40,486 nucleotides of DNA from an uncultured Pelagibacteraceae bacterium (GTDB lineage: Bacteria > Pseudomonadota > Alphaproteobacteria > Pelagibacterales > Pelagibacteraceae), in assembly GCA_902547215.1 (NCBI GenBank), contig CACCNI010000006.1:1-40486 (forward strand). The letters are read 5' to 3'. The position numbers were made by a program, and so were the translations under genes. Within the stretch, counting starts at the first letter, position 1; each line of letters opens with the position of its first letter. This document shows, piece by piece, positions 8,182 through 16,280 of the stretch. Below the pieces are notes generated by a model, which saw only the letters and a program-made list of their open reading frames with translations, was not told the DNA's origin and searched no databases.

Positions 8182-8489
8182 TTTTTATCTTTCTTTTTTT
8201 TCTTGTACATCGCTAACATTCTTTGTGTCACTAAAAATCCACCAAAAATATTAATTGCTGCAAGCACAATAGCTAAAAATCCAAATATACTAGATTGATT
8301 AAAAACACTTAAGTTTGTACCAGCCAATGAAGCAATTATAGCTCCAACAATAATTACTGAAGATATTGCGTTAGTTACTGACATCAAAGGAGTATGCAAT
8401 GAAGGAGTAACGCTCCATACAACATAATAACCAACAAATATTGATAATATAAATATACTTAATCTAAAAATAAATGGGTCTATTTCCAT
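8178..8489 (-). CDS. pntAB: NAD(P) transhydrogenase subunit alpha, membrane part
   Basis: This 103-aa protein is the small membrane piece of a split alpha subunit, with about three helices and a lysine-rich C-terminal tail. Conserved features are PSLHTPLMSVTNAISS, the segment that packs against the beta subunit's proton channel, and the following hydrophobic helices. It lies 2 bases downstream of pntAA and overlaps pntB by 4 bases, so the three genes form one unit. Confidence 0.95.
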   Translation of the reverse strand: MEIDPFIFRLSIFILSIFVGYYVVWSVTPSLHTPLMSVTNAISSVIIVGAIIASLAGTNLSVFNQSSIFGFLAIVLAAINIFGGFLVTQRMLAMYKKKKKDKK

Positions 8490-8491
8490 AG

Positions 8492-9580
8492 TTACTTTAC
8501 CAATGTTTCCTTAATTATTTCATCCTCTAAATTAATATTAACGTTCTTTTTTTCTTTATCATAAAGATTTGATACAAAATTAAAAATATTTTTTGAGTAT
8601 AAGTTTGAGGCTGAAGCTGGGAGTTTATTTAATATATTTTTCTCACCCATAATTTTTACTCCATTTAAATCCACTTCTTCATCTGCTTTAGTCACAGCAG
8701 TATTTCCACCTTGAACCGCTGCTAAATCATAAATTACAGAACCTGGCTGCATATTTTTAATCATACTTTCTTTAATGATCACGGGAGCTTTTTTTCCAGG
8801 TATTAAAGCTGTGCAAATAACAATATCAATTTTTTTTAATGTTTCGGAAAGAAGATCCTCTTGTTTTTTTTTAAATTCATCTGAAGTTTCTTTAGCGTAT
8901 CCACCAGAAGTCTCAAGATTTTCTGCACCTTCTACAGTTAAAAATTTGCCCCCCAAACTCTCAACTTGTTCTTTAGATGACATTCTGACATCAGTTGCAA
9001 AAACTATACCACCCATTCGTTTTGCTGTTGCGATTGCCTGTAATCCAGCAACACCTGCACCTACAACTAAAATTTTTGCAGCTGGAATTGTCCCCGCCGC
9101 TGTCATCATCATTGGAATTGCTTTTTTAAAGTTTGCAAAAGCTTCTACTACAGCTTTGTATCCAGCTAAATTGGCTTGAGATGAAAGTATGTCCATCGAT
9201 TGAGCTCTAGTAATTCTTGGTAGCAATTCTAACGAAAATACATTAATTTTCTTTTTTGATAAACCCGAGATAATTTCTTTATTATTGTAAGGATTAAAAA
9301 CACCAATTAAATTTTGATTTTCTTTCAAAGAATTTAAATTTTCCTCAGATGGTAAATTAAATTGAAGTATGAAATTAGAATTAGTCAAAATTTTTTTTTT
9401 ATCTTCAGATATTTCTGCACCTGAGGACACATATTCGTTGTCATCTATTCCAAGGTGTCCAGCATAATTTTTCTCTATTAATACTTTTAAACCTAGTCCA
9501 ATAAATTTTTTTACGTTATCTGGAGTAATAGCAACTCTACTCTCAATTTTTCGATCTTCGTTTATGGAACCTACAATCAT
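8492..9580 (-). CDS. pntAA: NAD(P) transhydrogenase subunit alpha, NAD-binding part
   Basis: This is the soluble domain I of transhydrogenase, which binds NAD(H) and has an alanine-dehydrogenase-like fold. The N-terminus GSINEDRKIESRVAITP matches the family. The dinucleotide fold is VVGAGVAGLQAIATAKRMGG near the middle, followed by FATDVR, and PGKKAPVIIKESMI and GSVIYDLAAVQGG close the domain. I start at ATG 9580 (MIVGS, 362 aa). A longer in-frame start at 9643 would run back through the oxidase subunit IV gene and adds residues the family lacks. It sits 5 bases after that microprotein gene. Confidence 0.95.
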   Translation of the reverse strand: MIVGSINEDRKIESRVAITPDNVKKFIGLGLKVLIEKNYAGHLGIDDNEYVSSGAEISEDKKKILTNSNFILQFNLPSEENLNSLKENQNLIGVFNPYNNKEIISGLSKKKINVFSLELLPRITRAQSMDILSSQANLAGYKAVVEAFANFKKAIPMMMTAAGTIPAAKILVVGAGVAGLQAIATAKRMGGIVFATDVRMSSKEQVESLGGKFLTVEGAENLETSGGYAKETSDEFKKKQEDLLSETLKKIDIVICTALIPGKKAPVIIKESMIKNMQPGSVIYDLAAVQGGNTAVTKADEEVDLNGVKIMGEKNILNKLPASASNLYSKNIFNFVSNLYDKEKKNVNINLEDEIIKETLVK

Positions 9581-9585
9581 TCTAA

Positions 9586-9696
9586 TTATAGTAAGAAAAT
9601 AGCTAGTAGTGTAAGAATAACAATGACTGAAATTGTCCCCCAAAGAACAAACTTAGTAAAATTATCCCATGTTTTTTTATGGTTCTCATTATCCAT
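9586..9696 (-). CDS. aa3-type cytochrome c oxidase subunit IV, 36 aa
   Basis: A very short gene that length-limited gene callers would miss. The translation begins MDNENHKKTWDNFTKFVLW and continues into one hydrophobic helix ending in LLAIFLL. The pattern (acidic start, H-K-x-T-W/Y-x-x-F, then one transmembrane helix beginning near WGT) matches the bacterial aa3-type oxidase subunit IV family of alphaproteobacteria. That subunit is a single-helix accessory of cytochrome c oxidase in the inner membrane. It fits exactly between L36 (3 bases away) and pntAA (5 bases away), which supports it as a real gene. Its main oxidase partners are not in the window. Confidence 0.85.
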   Translation of the reverse strand: MDNENHKKTWDNFTKFVLWGTISVIVILTLLAIFLL

Positions 9697-9699
9697 AAA

Positions 9700-9825
9700 T
9701 TACTTCTGTCTAGCTTTAAATTTAGGGTTTTTTTTATTAATTATGTAAACTCTTCCTCTTCTCTTAACTAGCTTTGAGTTAAGATCTCTTTTTTTTAATG
9801 ATTTTAGGGAACTTTTTATTTTCAT
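9700..9825 (-). CDS. rpmJ: 50S ribosomal protein L36, cysteine-less form
   Basis: The 41-aa translation starts [19 protein letters not shown], continues [18 protein letters not shown] and ends ARQK, matching the alphaproteobacterial L36 type. It has no cysteine and so lacks the C-x2-C...C-x4-H zinc site of the other L36 form. It starts only 9 bases after the mature 3' end of the 5S rRNA gene, with no recognisable Shine-Dalgarno sequence in between. The coupling of a ribosomal RNA and a ribosomal protein suggests a shared transcript (inference). It is 3 bases from the oxidase subunit IV gene. Confidence 0.96.
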   Translation of the reverse strand: MKIKSSLKSLKKRDLNSKLVKRRGRVYIINKKNPKFKARQK

Positions 9826-9834
9826 AATTTGTTA

Positions 9835-9950
9835 GCCTGGCAACGTCCTACTCTTCCATGTCTTAAGACAAAGTACCATCGGCGCAGAAGGGCTTGACTA
9901 CCGAGTTCGGAATGGGATCGGGTATTACACCTTCGCAATAATCACCAGGC
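9835..9950 (-). rRNA. rrf: 5S ribosomal RNA, not adjacent to 23S
   Basis: The minus strand reads GCCTGGTGATTATTGCGAAG at the 5' end and ends in GGACGTTGCCAGGC. GCCTGG and CCAGGC form the closing helix I. The internal block CCCATTCCGAACTCGG and the GCGCCGATGGTA element are classical 5S signatures. The length is 116 bases. No 23S or 16S sequence is next to it: upstream is the GDP-fucose synthase gene, downstream L36. So this 5S gene is separated from the other rRNA genes, and a promoter lies directly in front of it. Confidence 0.96.
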
Positions 9951-9956
9951 ATAAGA

Positions 9957-9984
9957 CTTATACTTAAAATTTATAAGTTGTAAA
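9957..9984 (-). promoter_or_regulatory. Promoter of the 5S rRNA / L36 / pnt transcript
   Basis: On the minus strand TTTACA (9984-9979) and TATAAG (9962-9957) each match five of six consensus bases and are 16 bases apart. The 5' base of mature 5S (9950) is the seventh base after the -10 box, exactly where initiation is expected. The box pair lies in the 53-base gap after the fcl stop. Confidence 0.65.
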
Positions 9985-10003
9985 TAATAATTTTAACAAG
10001 AAT

Positions 10004-10933
10004 TTATCTAATTTTGAGAAAATCTCGAAGGGTTAGATCAAAACCATAGTCTAGGTTGTTTGTTGGTTTCCAACCATATTTTTTTGCAAGACTTATATCT
10101 AGACATTTTTTTGGCATACCGTCAAATCTATTTTTATCGTAACAAATTTTTAATTTTACCCCTAATTTTTTCATAATGTACCTAGCATACCATTCGATAG
10201 TAAAATCTTTTCCTACACCAATATTAATAAATGGCTCTTTTGTTTTTTTATTCATAAAGTAAATTAGAGCATCTGCGAAATCCTCAACAAACATTAATTC
10301 TCTTCTAGGTTTGCCAGTACCCCAAACATTTAGTGTCTTTTTTCTTTTTATTTTTGCTAAATAAATTTTTTTTAATAGAGCTGGAAAAAAATGAGAATTC
10401 TTCAAATCATAATTATCACCAGGTCCAAATAAGTTTGGTGGCATTAAAGATTGGTAATTTAATTTATATTTTAAAGAATAATTGTAACACATTGTTATAC
10501 CAGCTATTTTAGCTATTGCATAAGCATCATTTGTTTCCTCTAATTTACCACTAAGCAAATAACTTTCTTTCATTGGCTGTTTACAAAATTTTGGATAAAT
10601 ACAACTCGATCCCAAAAAAATGAGATTTTTTACTTTTGCAAGATACGATCCATGAATTAAATTATTTTGAATCTGAAGATTTTCATAAATAAATATTTGC
10701 TTAAAGTTAGAGTTGGCTTGTATCCCCCCAACCCTAGCAGCTGCAATAACTACTAAATCAGGTTTATTTTTTTTTAAAAATTTAAAAACTTTATCTTGGT
10801 CAAGTAAATTTAATTTTTTTTTTTCTGCAAATATAATTTTGGAAAAGCCCTTTTTTTTTAATTTTCTAATAATCGCAGAGCCAACCATGCCTTTGTGGCC
10901 AGCAACAAAAATTTTGCTTTTTTTATTGATCAT
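10004..10933 (-). CDS. fcl: GDP-L-fucose synthase
   Basis: This enzyme is a bifunctional epimerase/reductase that turns GDP-4-keto-6-deoxy-mannose into GDP-L-fucose with NADPH. It is an extended SDR: nucleotide motif VAGHKGMVGSAI near residues 10-21, AARVGGI, FLGSSCIYPKF (with the catalytic Ser and Cys), and the YAIAKIAG catalytic Tyr/Lys pair. It also has the PPNLFGPGDNYD segment and GTGKPRRELMFVED. The length of 309 aa is normal. Its start overlaps the end of gmd, which makes its substrate, by 11 bases. This supports fucose, or a related deoxy sugar, in the cell-surface glycan. Confidence 0.96.
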   Translation of the reverse strand: MINKKSKIFVAGHKGMVGSAIIRKLKKKGFSKIIFAEKKKLNLLDQDKVFKFLKKNKPDLVVIAAARVGGIQANSNFKQIFIYENLQIQNNLIHGSYLAKVKNLIFLGSSCIYPKFCKQPMKESYLLSGKLEETNDAYAIAKIAGITMCYNYSLKYKLNYQSLMPPNLFGPGDNYDLKNSHFFPALLKKIYLAKIKRKKTLNVWGTGKPRRELMFVEDFADALIYFMNKKTKEPFINIGVGKDFTIEWYARYIMKKLGVKLKICYDKNRFDGMPKKCLDISLAKKYGWKPTNNLDYGFDLTLRDFLKIR

Positions 10934-11972
10934 TACCTAGAATATTCATTTCCTCTGTTATCATTTCATCAATAAGTAAATGAATATTTATTCGGGGTTT
11001 CCATTTCAACTCTCTACGTGCTTTTGCAGCATTCCCTAATAGTGTATTAACATCTAAAGGTCTTATGTAGTTTTTATCAACTAAAATTATTTTTTTTTTG
11101 TTCAAAACATCATAGCCTGTTTCGTTTAACCCTTTTCCCTTCCAGGCAAGTTTCATATTTAGTTTTTTAGCAACAATGTTAATAAATTGTCTTATACTAT
11201 ATTGTTTTCCAGTTGCTATAACATAGTCATCTGGTTTTTTTTGTTGGAGTATTTTCCACATCGCTTCCACATAATCTCTTGCATGTCCCCAGTCTCTTCT
11301 TGAGTCTAGGTTACCCAAGACCAATTGTTTTTGATAACCCATTTTAATTCTTACAAGAGCTTTTATTATTTTTTTTGTTACAAATGTCTCACCTCTTCTG
11401 GGACTTTCATGATTAAATAAAATACCGTTTGATCCAAAAATATTATATGCCTCTCTGTAATTCTTAGTTATCCAATGAGCATACAATTTGGCAACACCAT
11501 AAGGGCTAAGTGGATAAAAATTTGTTTTTTCAGTTTGAGGCACGTCTTGAACTTTTCCATACATTTCAGATGTTCCAGCCTGATAGTATTTTGTTTTTCT
11601 CTCTAGTTTATGAAACTTAATTGCCTCAAGTATTCTAAGTGCCCCAAGTGCATCAGCATTAGCAGTATATTCTGGTACTTCGAAAGATACAGCTACATGA
11701 GATTGTGCTGCTAAATTGTAAATTTCATGAGGTTTAATCATCCTTATAATTTTTGATACTGAAGTAGAGTCTGTTATGTCACCATAGTGGAGGAAGAAAT
11801 TTCGATATTTTTGATTTGGCTCTTGGTAGATATGGTCAATTCTTGAAGTATTAATTGAAGATGATCTTCTTTTAACACCATGAACAACATATTTTTTTTT
11901 CAACAAAAATTCTGCAAGATAGGAACCATCCTGGCCAGTTATACCAAAAATTAGGGCTATTTTTTTACTCAT
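10923..11972 (-). CDS. gmd: GDP-mannose 4,6-dehydratase
   Basis: Gmd converts GDP-D-mannose to GDP-4-keto-6-deoxy-D-mannose, the precursor of GDP-fucose. It shows GITGQDGSYLAEFLL at the NADP site, GVKRRSSS, HYGDITD, NLAAQSHV, the active-site TSEMYG and YGVAKLYAHW (Tyr/Lys), NHESPRRGETFVT, and GNLDSRRDWGHARDYV. The length of 349 aa is typical. Together with fcl it forms the first module of the glycan island. The ATG follows a TATAAT by 8 bases, so the transcript may have almost no leader. Confidence 0.97.
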   Translation of the reverse strand: MSKKIALIFGITGQDGSYLAEFLLKKKYVVHGVKRRSSSINTSRIDHIYQEPNQKYRNFFLHYGDITDSTSVSKIIRMIKPHEIYNLAAQSHVAVSFEVPEYTANADALGALRILEAIKFHKLERKTKYYQAGTSEMYGKVQDVPQTEKTNFYPLSPYGVAKLYAHWITKNYREAYNIFGSNGILFNHESPRRGETFVTKKIIKALVRIKMGYQKQLVLGNLDSRRDWGHARDYVEAMWKILQQKKPDDYVIATGKQYSIRQFINIVAKKLNMKLAWKGKGLNETGYDVLNKKKIILVDKNYIRPLDVNTLLGNAAKARRELKWKPRINIHLLIDEMITEEMNILGNDQ

Positions 11973-11980
11973 GATTACCT

Positions 11981-12007
11981 ATTATATTCTTTTTAAACAT
12001 TTGTTAA
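11981..12007 (-). promoter_or_regulatory. Candidate promoter of gmd-fcl
   Basis: On the minus strand TTAACA (12007-12002) and a perfect TATAAT (11986-11981) are 15 bases apart, slightly short spacing. Initiation would fall at or within a base or two of the gmd ATG, which would make the mRNA nearly leaderless. AT richness makes chance matches likely. Confidence 0.35.
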
Positions 12008-12050
12008 TACTTTTTTATTCAACATTAAAAATTTTTTATTTATTAAGTAA

Positions 12051-13736
12051 TTAATTTCTGATCTTTGTTAAAATCATTTTTCCATATTTTTTTTTTACAA
12101 TAAATTCCTCATTATTTGAACATTTATCAATACTTTGATTACAATTATGATAGATTTGGGAAAGCTCATTTAATTTATTATCAATTCTAAAATGTTTTTT
12201 ATCAGTGAAAAAAAACATATTTTGATTAAAAGTTGCCTTATAAAAGTTAACCTCATAAATAATTCTATCAATATTTCTTGAAACAAAAATTAAAACAACT
12301 AGAGAAAATATTACAAAAACTTTAGTATTAAAATTTTTTGAAATTTCATATTTTGTCAGAAAATTACACAAAGGTATAAAAAAAATTAGTGAAAAAATGA
12401 TATACCCTCCATACCTCAGAGAAGGATGATTTAAAAACCATTCAACTAATAATAAAATTATTAGTCCATAGTAAAATAAATTATTTTTAAAATTTTTGTA
12501 ATCTGAATTTTTTTTTTTTGTTTTAAAGGTAGTTATAAATATAACTGTTATTAATAATAGACTTAAAAGAAAATCTGACAACTTATTAAAAAAATATCTA
12601 TCAACCCAATTAGATAACCAATTAAAATTTTGAATATATAATTCTTTTTCAAGTTCATGACTATATCCTGGACCACCACCAGCTTTAGACCACCATTGAT
12701 AATGCGTATTAAGGGCACTAACCTCTGACTTTGGAATACTCCATTCAACTCCACTTACACAAGTTTGTTGAACTGGGTACAATAAGCAACCTGTATTAAA
12801 AAAATAAACTAAAATTACACATACGCTCATCAAGACAGAAAAATAAAATATCGGGTTTTTGAAGATTTTATTAATCAAATAGATTTTATCGTCTCTAATA
12901 GTGTAATAAACGAATGGGATTACAAAAATAAAGTATAAAATATAAAAAGATTTTAAAGAAATTATTATACTTAGTAAAATTATTAATTTGGGTAAAATAT
13001 TGTCGTATTTTTCGTAGTTTTCACGCAGTGAAAGAATGTAGATAAAAAATAAAAATATAAGAATTTGAGCTGATCTGTCTGTTCCATGTTCTGCTATTCG
13101 ATAGAAAAATATATTGATAAAAACAAATGCAAGTAAATTTAGAAAGAAAAAATTATTATTTTCTTTTCTATCTAAATATTTTTTAATATTTGAAATTAAA
13201 ATTATGTTAGAAAACCCTAAGATTAACATCGCACCCATGTGATAAAGATGGTACTCTAAATACGGAAGATAAAATAATGAGTTTAAATAGAATATAGATG
13301 AAGGTGTCTTGAAACCATGGTTAAGAGGTCCGATTCCAATTATCATTGAAAATTTATTTATGTAATAACTATAAGGGAAATGATAATACCCAAAGTCATC
13401 ATGAGTTTTAAAAATTACAAAAGCTAAAAAAATAACTGAGAAAATTGAAAATAATAAAATAGAATTCTTTTTTAAAAAAATTTTAGATTTAAAGTAATAA
13501 ATTGATGAAAGGCCAATAAAAATAAAAATTAAATTATGTAAATAACTATGGCTTATAAAAAAATGAGTAATATAAGAATATAAAATCAAAAAAAATATTC
13601 CGACCAAGCCAACAAAGCCTATTTCCTCAATTGAAATATTCGTTTTTGTAAATCTAATTGCTAGAGCTCCGTGACCAATTACTGATAAAACTATTAAAAA
13701 GTAGCTTATTAGAAATATTAAGTAGTTGCTTACCAT
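12051..13736 (-). CDS. Large polytopic membrane protein, glycan-island type
   Basis: A 561-aa integral membrane protein with about 12 hydrophobic helices and a roughly 60-residue C-terminal soluble tail. It is not a family I can name with certainty. After helix four a loop has KTHDDFGYYHFPYSYYIN, and a later loop contains TGCLLYPVQQTC followed by Trp/Gly-rich sequence (YQWWSKAGGGPGY). The acidic pair in the first loop and the xYP motif in a late loop recall GT-C lipid-linked glycosyltransferases and the LIC_10190-type membrane proteins seen in O-antigen loci. Its place beside gmd-fcl supports a role in surface glycan assembly. It begins with ATG at 13736, and a 109-base AT-rich gap separates it from the divergent glycosyltransferase. 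Confidence 0.6.
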   Translation of the reverse strand: MVSNYLIFLISYFLIVLSVIGHGALAIRFTKTNISIEEIGFVGLVGIFFLILYSYITHFFISHSYLHNLIFIFIGLSSIYYFKSKIFLKKNSILLFSIFSVIFLAFVIFKTHDDFGYYHFPYSYYINKFSMIIGIGPLNHGFKTPSSIFYLNSLFYLPYLEYHLYHMGAMLILGFSNIILISNIKKYLDRKENNNFFFLNLLAFVFINIFFYRIAEHGTDRSAQILIFLFFIYILSLRENYEKYDNILPKLIILLSIIISLKSFYILYFIFVIPFVYYTIRDDKIYLINKIFKNPIFYFSVLMSVCVILVYFFNTGCLLYPVQQTCVSGVEWSIPKSEVSALNTHYQWWSKAGGGPGYSHELEKELYIQNFNWLSNWVDRYFFNKLSDFLLSLLLITVIFITTFKTKKKNSDYKNFKNNLFYYGLIILLLVEWFLNHPSLRYGGYIIFSLIFFIPLCNFLTKYEISKNFNTKVFVIFSLVVLIFVSRNIDRIIYEVNFYKATFNQNMFFFTDKKHFRIDNKLNELSQIYHNCNQSIDKCSNNEEFIVKKKYGKMILTKIRN

Positions 13737-13845
13737 AAAAGTATTTATAATGTATTCATAAATATATTGAATTAAAAAAGTTTACTTCTTAAAGTTAAAT
13801 TTTGTTGTTTTCGATTTTTAATCAATTATATGTGTTCAAATTTAG

Positions 13846-14520
13846 ATGAGCGATCTTACTTTAATAATACCAGCTAAAAATGAGAAAGAATCTTTACCAA
13901 AAGTATTGGATGAGCTTGGAAATTTTAATTTTAAGAAATATGTTATACTAGAAGCTTCAGATAAGTTAACCATCGAAGCTATAAAAAATTATGATTGCAG
14001 GATAATTTACCAGGAGTCTAAAGGTTATGGTGATGCATTAAAAAAAGGAATTGAAACGGTTGATACAGAGTTTCTTTGCATTTTCAATGCTGATGGATCT
14101 TTTAATCCTAAAGAATTAGGTCTTATGATCAATAAACTTAAGGATGATAAATATGACATTGTTTTTGCTTCTAGATATGAAAAAAACTGTGGAAGTGATG
14201 ATGATACATTAGTTACATTGATAGGTAATTATATTTTTACTTTTTTAGGAAAGATTTTTTTTAAATTAGAAATAACTGACATACTCTATACCTTTGTAAT
14301 GGCGAAGACCACCTGCATAAAAAAACTTGAGTTAACAGCAAAAGATTTTTCATTTTGTGTTGAATTACCGATTAAAGCTAAAAGAGCTAGTTACAAAATT
14401 TGCACAAGTAAATCTGTCGAAAGATCGAGGATCGCTGGAAAGAAAAAAGTAAATGCATTTAGAGATGGTCTTAAAATTTTATTTTCAATGATAAAATTAT
14501 TTTTTAACAATAAAATTTAA
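13846..14520 (+). CDS. Family 2 glycosyltransferase, DPM1-like, altered first Asp motif
   Basis: A GT-A fold glycosyltransferase related to dolichol/polyprenyl-phosphate hexose synthases, 224 aa. It begins LTLIIPAKNEKESLPKVLDEL, the usual first strand and helix, and has FNADGSFNPKEL as the DxD-equivalent and ASRYEKN further on. It lacks the usual DDGS(T/S)D motif: the corresponding stretch reads VILEASDKLTIEA. There is no C-terminal membrane-domain pair of the longer DPM type, only a weakly hydrophobic end. The donor and acceptor are unknown. It is the only plus-strand gene in the glycan island, and its last 24 bases overlap the convergent WecA-like gene. Confidence 0.75.
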   Translation: MSDLTLIIPAKNEKESLPKVLDELGNFNFKKYVILEASDKLTIEAIKNYDCRIIYQESKGYGDALKKGIETVDTEFLCIFNADGSFNPKELGLMINKLKDDKYDIVFASRYEKNCGSDDDTLVTLIGNYIFTFLGKIFFKLEITDILYTFVMAKTTCIKKLELTAKDFSFCVELPIKAKRASYKICTSKSVERSRIAGKKKVNAFRDGLKILFSMIKLFFNNKI

Positions 14521-15519
14521 TTTATAAAATCTTTTTAATAAAAAATAACCAGAAATATAAAAAATAACTGAACAAATTATTAATTTTAATTGAAATACAG
14601 TGCTACTAGGATTAAGTGAACAAATATGAATTATCAAGAAATTAAAGAAAATTATTATTGCACTACTTAAATTATTAGAAAATATAATTGATAAGCCAAG
14701 TTTTTTTTTAATGAAAAAGAAGACAAGTTGATGCAAATGTTTACTGTCAGGACTAAGGGGGGAAAATTTTCTACTCAATTTTCTTAAAATAGAAAACAAA
14801 TTTTCAAAACATGGGTACCATATTAATGATATGTAAAAATATGGTGAAACACCCACATTGCTTACATGTGAATTAATAATGACAAAACCTAAAAAGAAAC
14901 CAATTAAATATGCCCCGCTATCACCCATCATTAAAATATTTGAAATATTTAATAATAAAAGCACTACAAACAGCGACAAGATTAGATAAAAATATTGATC
15001 AAAAATAATTTGATCATTGATTAATCCCAGATTTCCCAACTTATAGATGACAATTAATGAGTATGAAATTAGTAATCCATTTAATCCGTCGATAAAATTG
15101 CTACCATTAATTAAAATGAGTAAACAAAATGAGGAAAAAAAGTATGCAAAAAATTTATTGCTCAACATTATATCAAACAAATCAATTCTAGATGAGAGTA
15201 TTTTAAGATCAAAAATTATGACAAACAATATTATTAAAAAAATTTGAAAAAAAAATCTTATTTTTGCAGAAACTAATATTTTTCTATCAGAAAAAAAACC
15301 AATTAAGAAAGTTGCAATGAGAAAAGGAACCAAAAATAAGTTATTTGAATAAAAAAAAACAATCGGAAGAACTAAAAAAATTCCTCCAGTCAAAGGTATA
15401 TTGCCTACATTAGAAAAGGATTGGTGATCGTCTCCAGAGTAATTTAAAAATAATTCCTTCTTTTTAAGAAAGATGGAAACAAAAACAATTAAAAGTAAAT
15501 AAATAGTGTAATAAATCAT
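14497..15519 (-). CDS. WecA/MraY-type sugar-phosphate transferase
   Basis: A 340-aa membrane protein of the polyprenyl-phosphate GlcNAc-1-phosphate transferase superfamily (glycosyltransferase family 4), which starts lipid-linked glycan synthesis on undecaprenyl phosphate. Landmarks in order: an early LTGGIFL, NGSNFIDGLNGL (the Mg-binding NxxDGLNGL motif) about residues 138-149, ILMMGDSGAYLIGFFLG, and a cytoplasmic loop SPDSKHLHQ, where most relatives have HxHH. There are about ten helices. It is probably the initiating enzyme for the island's polymer, though a peptidoglycan MraY role is not expected here. It ends 1 base before the next gene region begins and overlaps the convergent glycosyltransferase. 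Confidence 0.85.
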   Translation of the reverse strand: MIYYTIYLLLIVFVSIFLKKKELFLNYSGDDHQSFSNVGNIPLTGGIFLVLPIVFFYSNNLFLVPFLIATFLIGFFSDRKILVSAKIRFFFQIFLIILFVIIFDLKILSSRIDLFDIMLSNKFFAYFFSSFCLLILINGSNFIDGLNGLLISYSLIVIYKLGNLGLINDQIIFDQYFYLILSLFVVLLLLNISNILMMGDSGAYLIGFFLGFVIINSHVSNVGVSPYFYISLIWYPCFENLFSILRKLSRKFSPLSPDSKHLHQLVFFFIKKKLGLSIIFSNNLSSAIIIFFNFLIIHICSLNPSSTVFQLKLIICSVIFYISGYFLLKRFYKLNFIVKK

Positions 15520-15520
15520 C

Positions 15521-16267
15521 TCATTTTTTCTTTAAATAATTTATACTTAAACAGATTAAATAATATAAAGATTTTATAATATTAAAATTCATATATTGAT
15601 TATATACTTTAAATCCATCTTTAAGTTTCTGTATAGTTGATTTAGACAAAGAATTTTCTAAATCAGTCCAGTTAGTCAAATACTTATCATGCGCATAAAA
15701 TTTATAATTTTTTTTAAGTATCATTAACCAAAAAACGAAATCCTCCTTAGTAATGAGCTCAGGAAATTTAATTTTATTATCTATTATGATATTTTTCTCT
15801 AAAATGACTGTAGATAAACCAATATCACAAGATTTTAGTATATCGATGATTGATAGAAAATCTCTAGCTCTTCTTTGGCCAATTATTTTCTTATTTCTAT
15901 CCACAATATAATATGACGTATGAGATGCTTTGTAATTGTTTTGTTTCATAAATAATATTTGACTTTGCAGTTTATCTATACTCCAAGTGTCGTCTGCATC
16001 TAAAAAAGCTATGTATTTTCCGTTTGATTTTTCAATACCAACATTTCTTGAAAAACCAGCACCTAAATTTGTTTTGTTTTTTATAATTTTTATTCTGCTA
16101 TCTAAATTTGTAATTTTTTTTAAAAATTCGAAATCATTTAAATTTGTGTCATCGTAGATAACTAATACTTCTAAATTTTCATAACTTTGATTAATTACTG
16201 AAATTAAGGTATCTCGAACAGTATTTCGTTTTTTATGGTATGGAATTATTACACTTACTAAGTCCAT
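15521..16267 (-). CDS. Family 2 glycosyltransferase
   Basis: A GT-A fold transferase of 248 aa. It begins LVSVIIPYHKKRNTVRDTLI, a standard GT2 start. After SVINQSYENLEVLVIYDDT (first Asp motif) come NLGAGFSRNVGIEKSNGKYI and FLDADDTW, the DxD metal-binding site. A C-terminal amphipathic and hydrophobic stretch (IIKSLYYLICLSINYL) may associate with the membrane. The sugar transferred is unknown. It lies 13 bases after the rpoD stop and one base before the WecA-like gene on the same strand, so it could be read from the rpoD transcript. Confidence 0.88.
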   Translation of the reverse strand: MDLVSVIIPYHKKRNTVRDTLISVINQSYENLEVLVIYDDTNLNDFEFLKKITNLDSRIKIIKNKTNLGAGFSRNVGIEKSNGKYIAFLDADDTWSIDKLQSQILFMKQNNYKASHTSYYIVDRNKKIIGQRRARDFLSIIDILKSCDIGLSTVILEKNIIIDNKIKFPELITKEDFVFWLMILKKNYKFYAHDKYLTNWTDLENSLSKSTIQKLKDGFKVYNQYMNFNIIKSLYYLICLSINYLKKK

Positions 16268-16280
16268 TAGTTAAATTAAA

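Noticed and set aside
8775..9179. A 134-codon open frame on the plus strand inside pntAA
   Set aside because: It is antisense to a well-conserved NAD-binding domain and its composition mirrors that gene; no start signal or family match.
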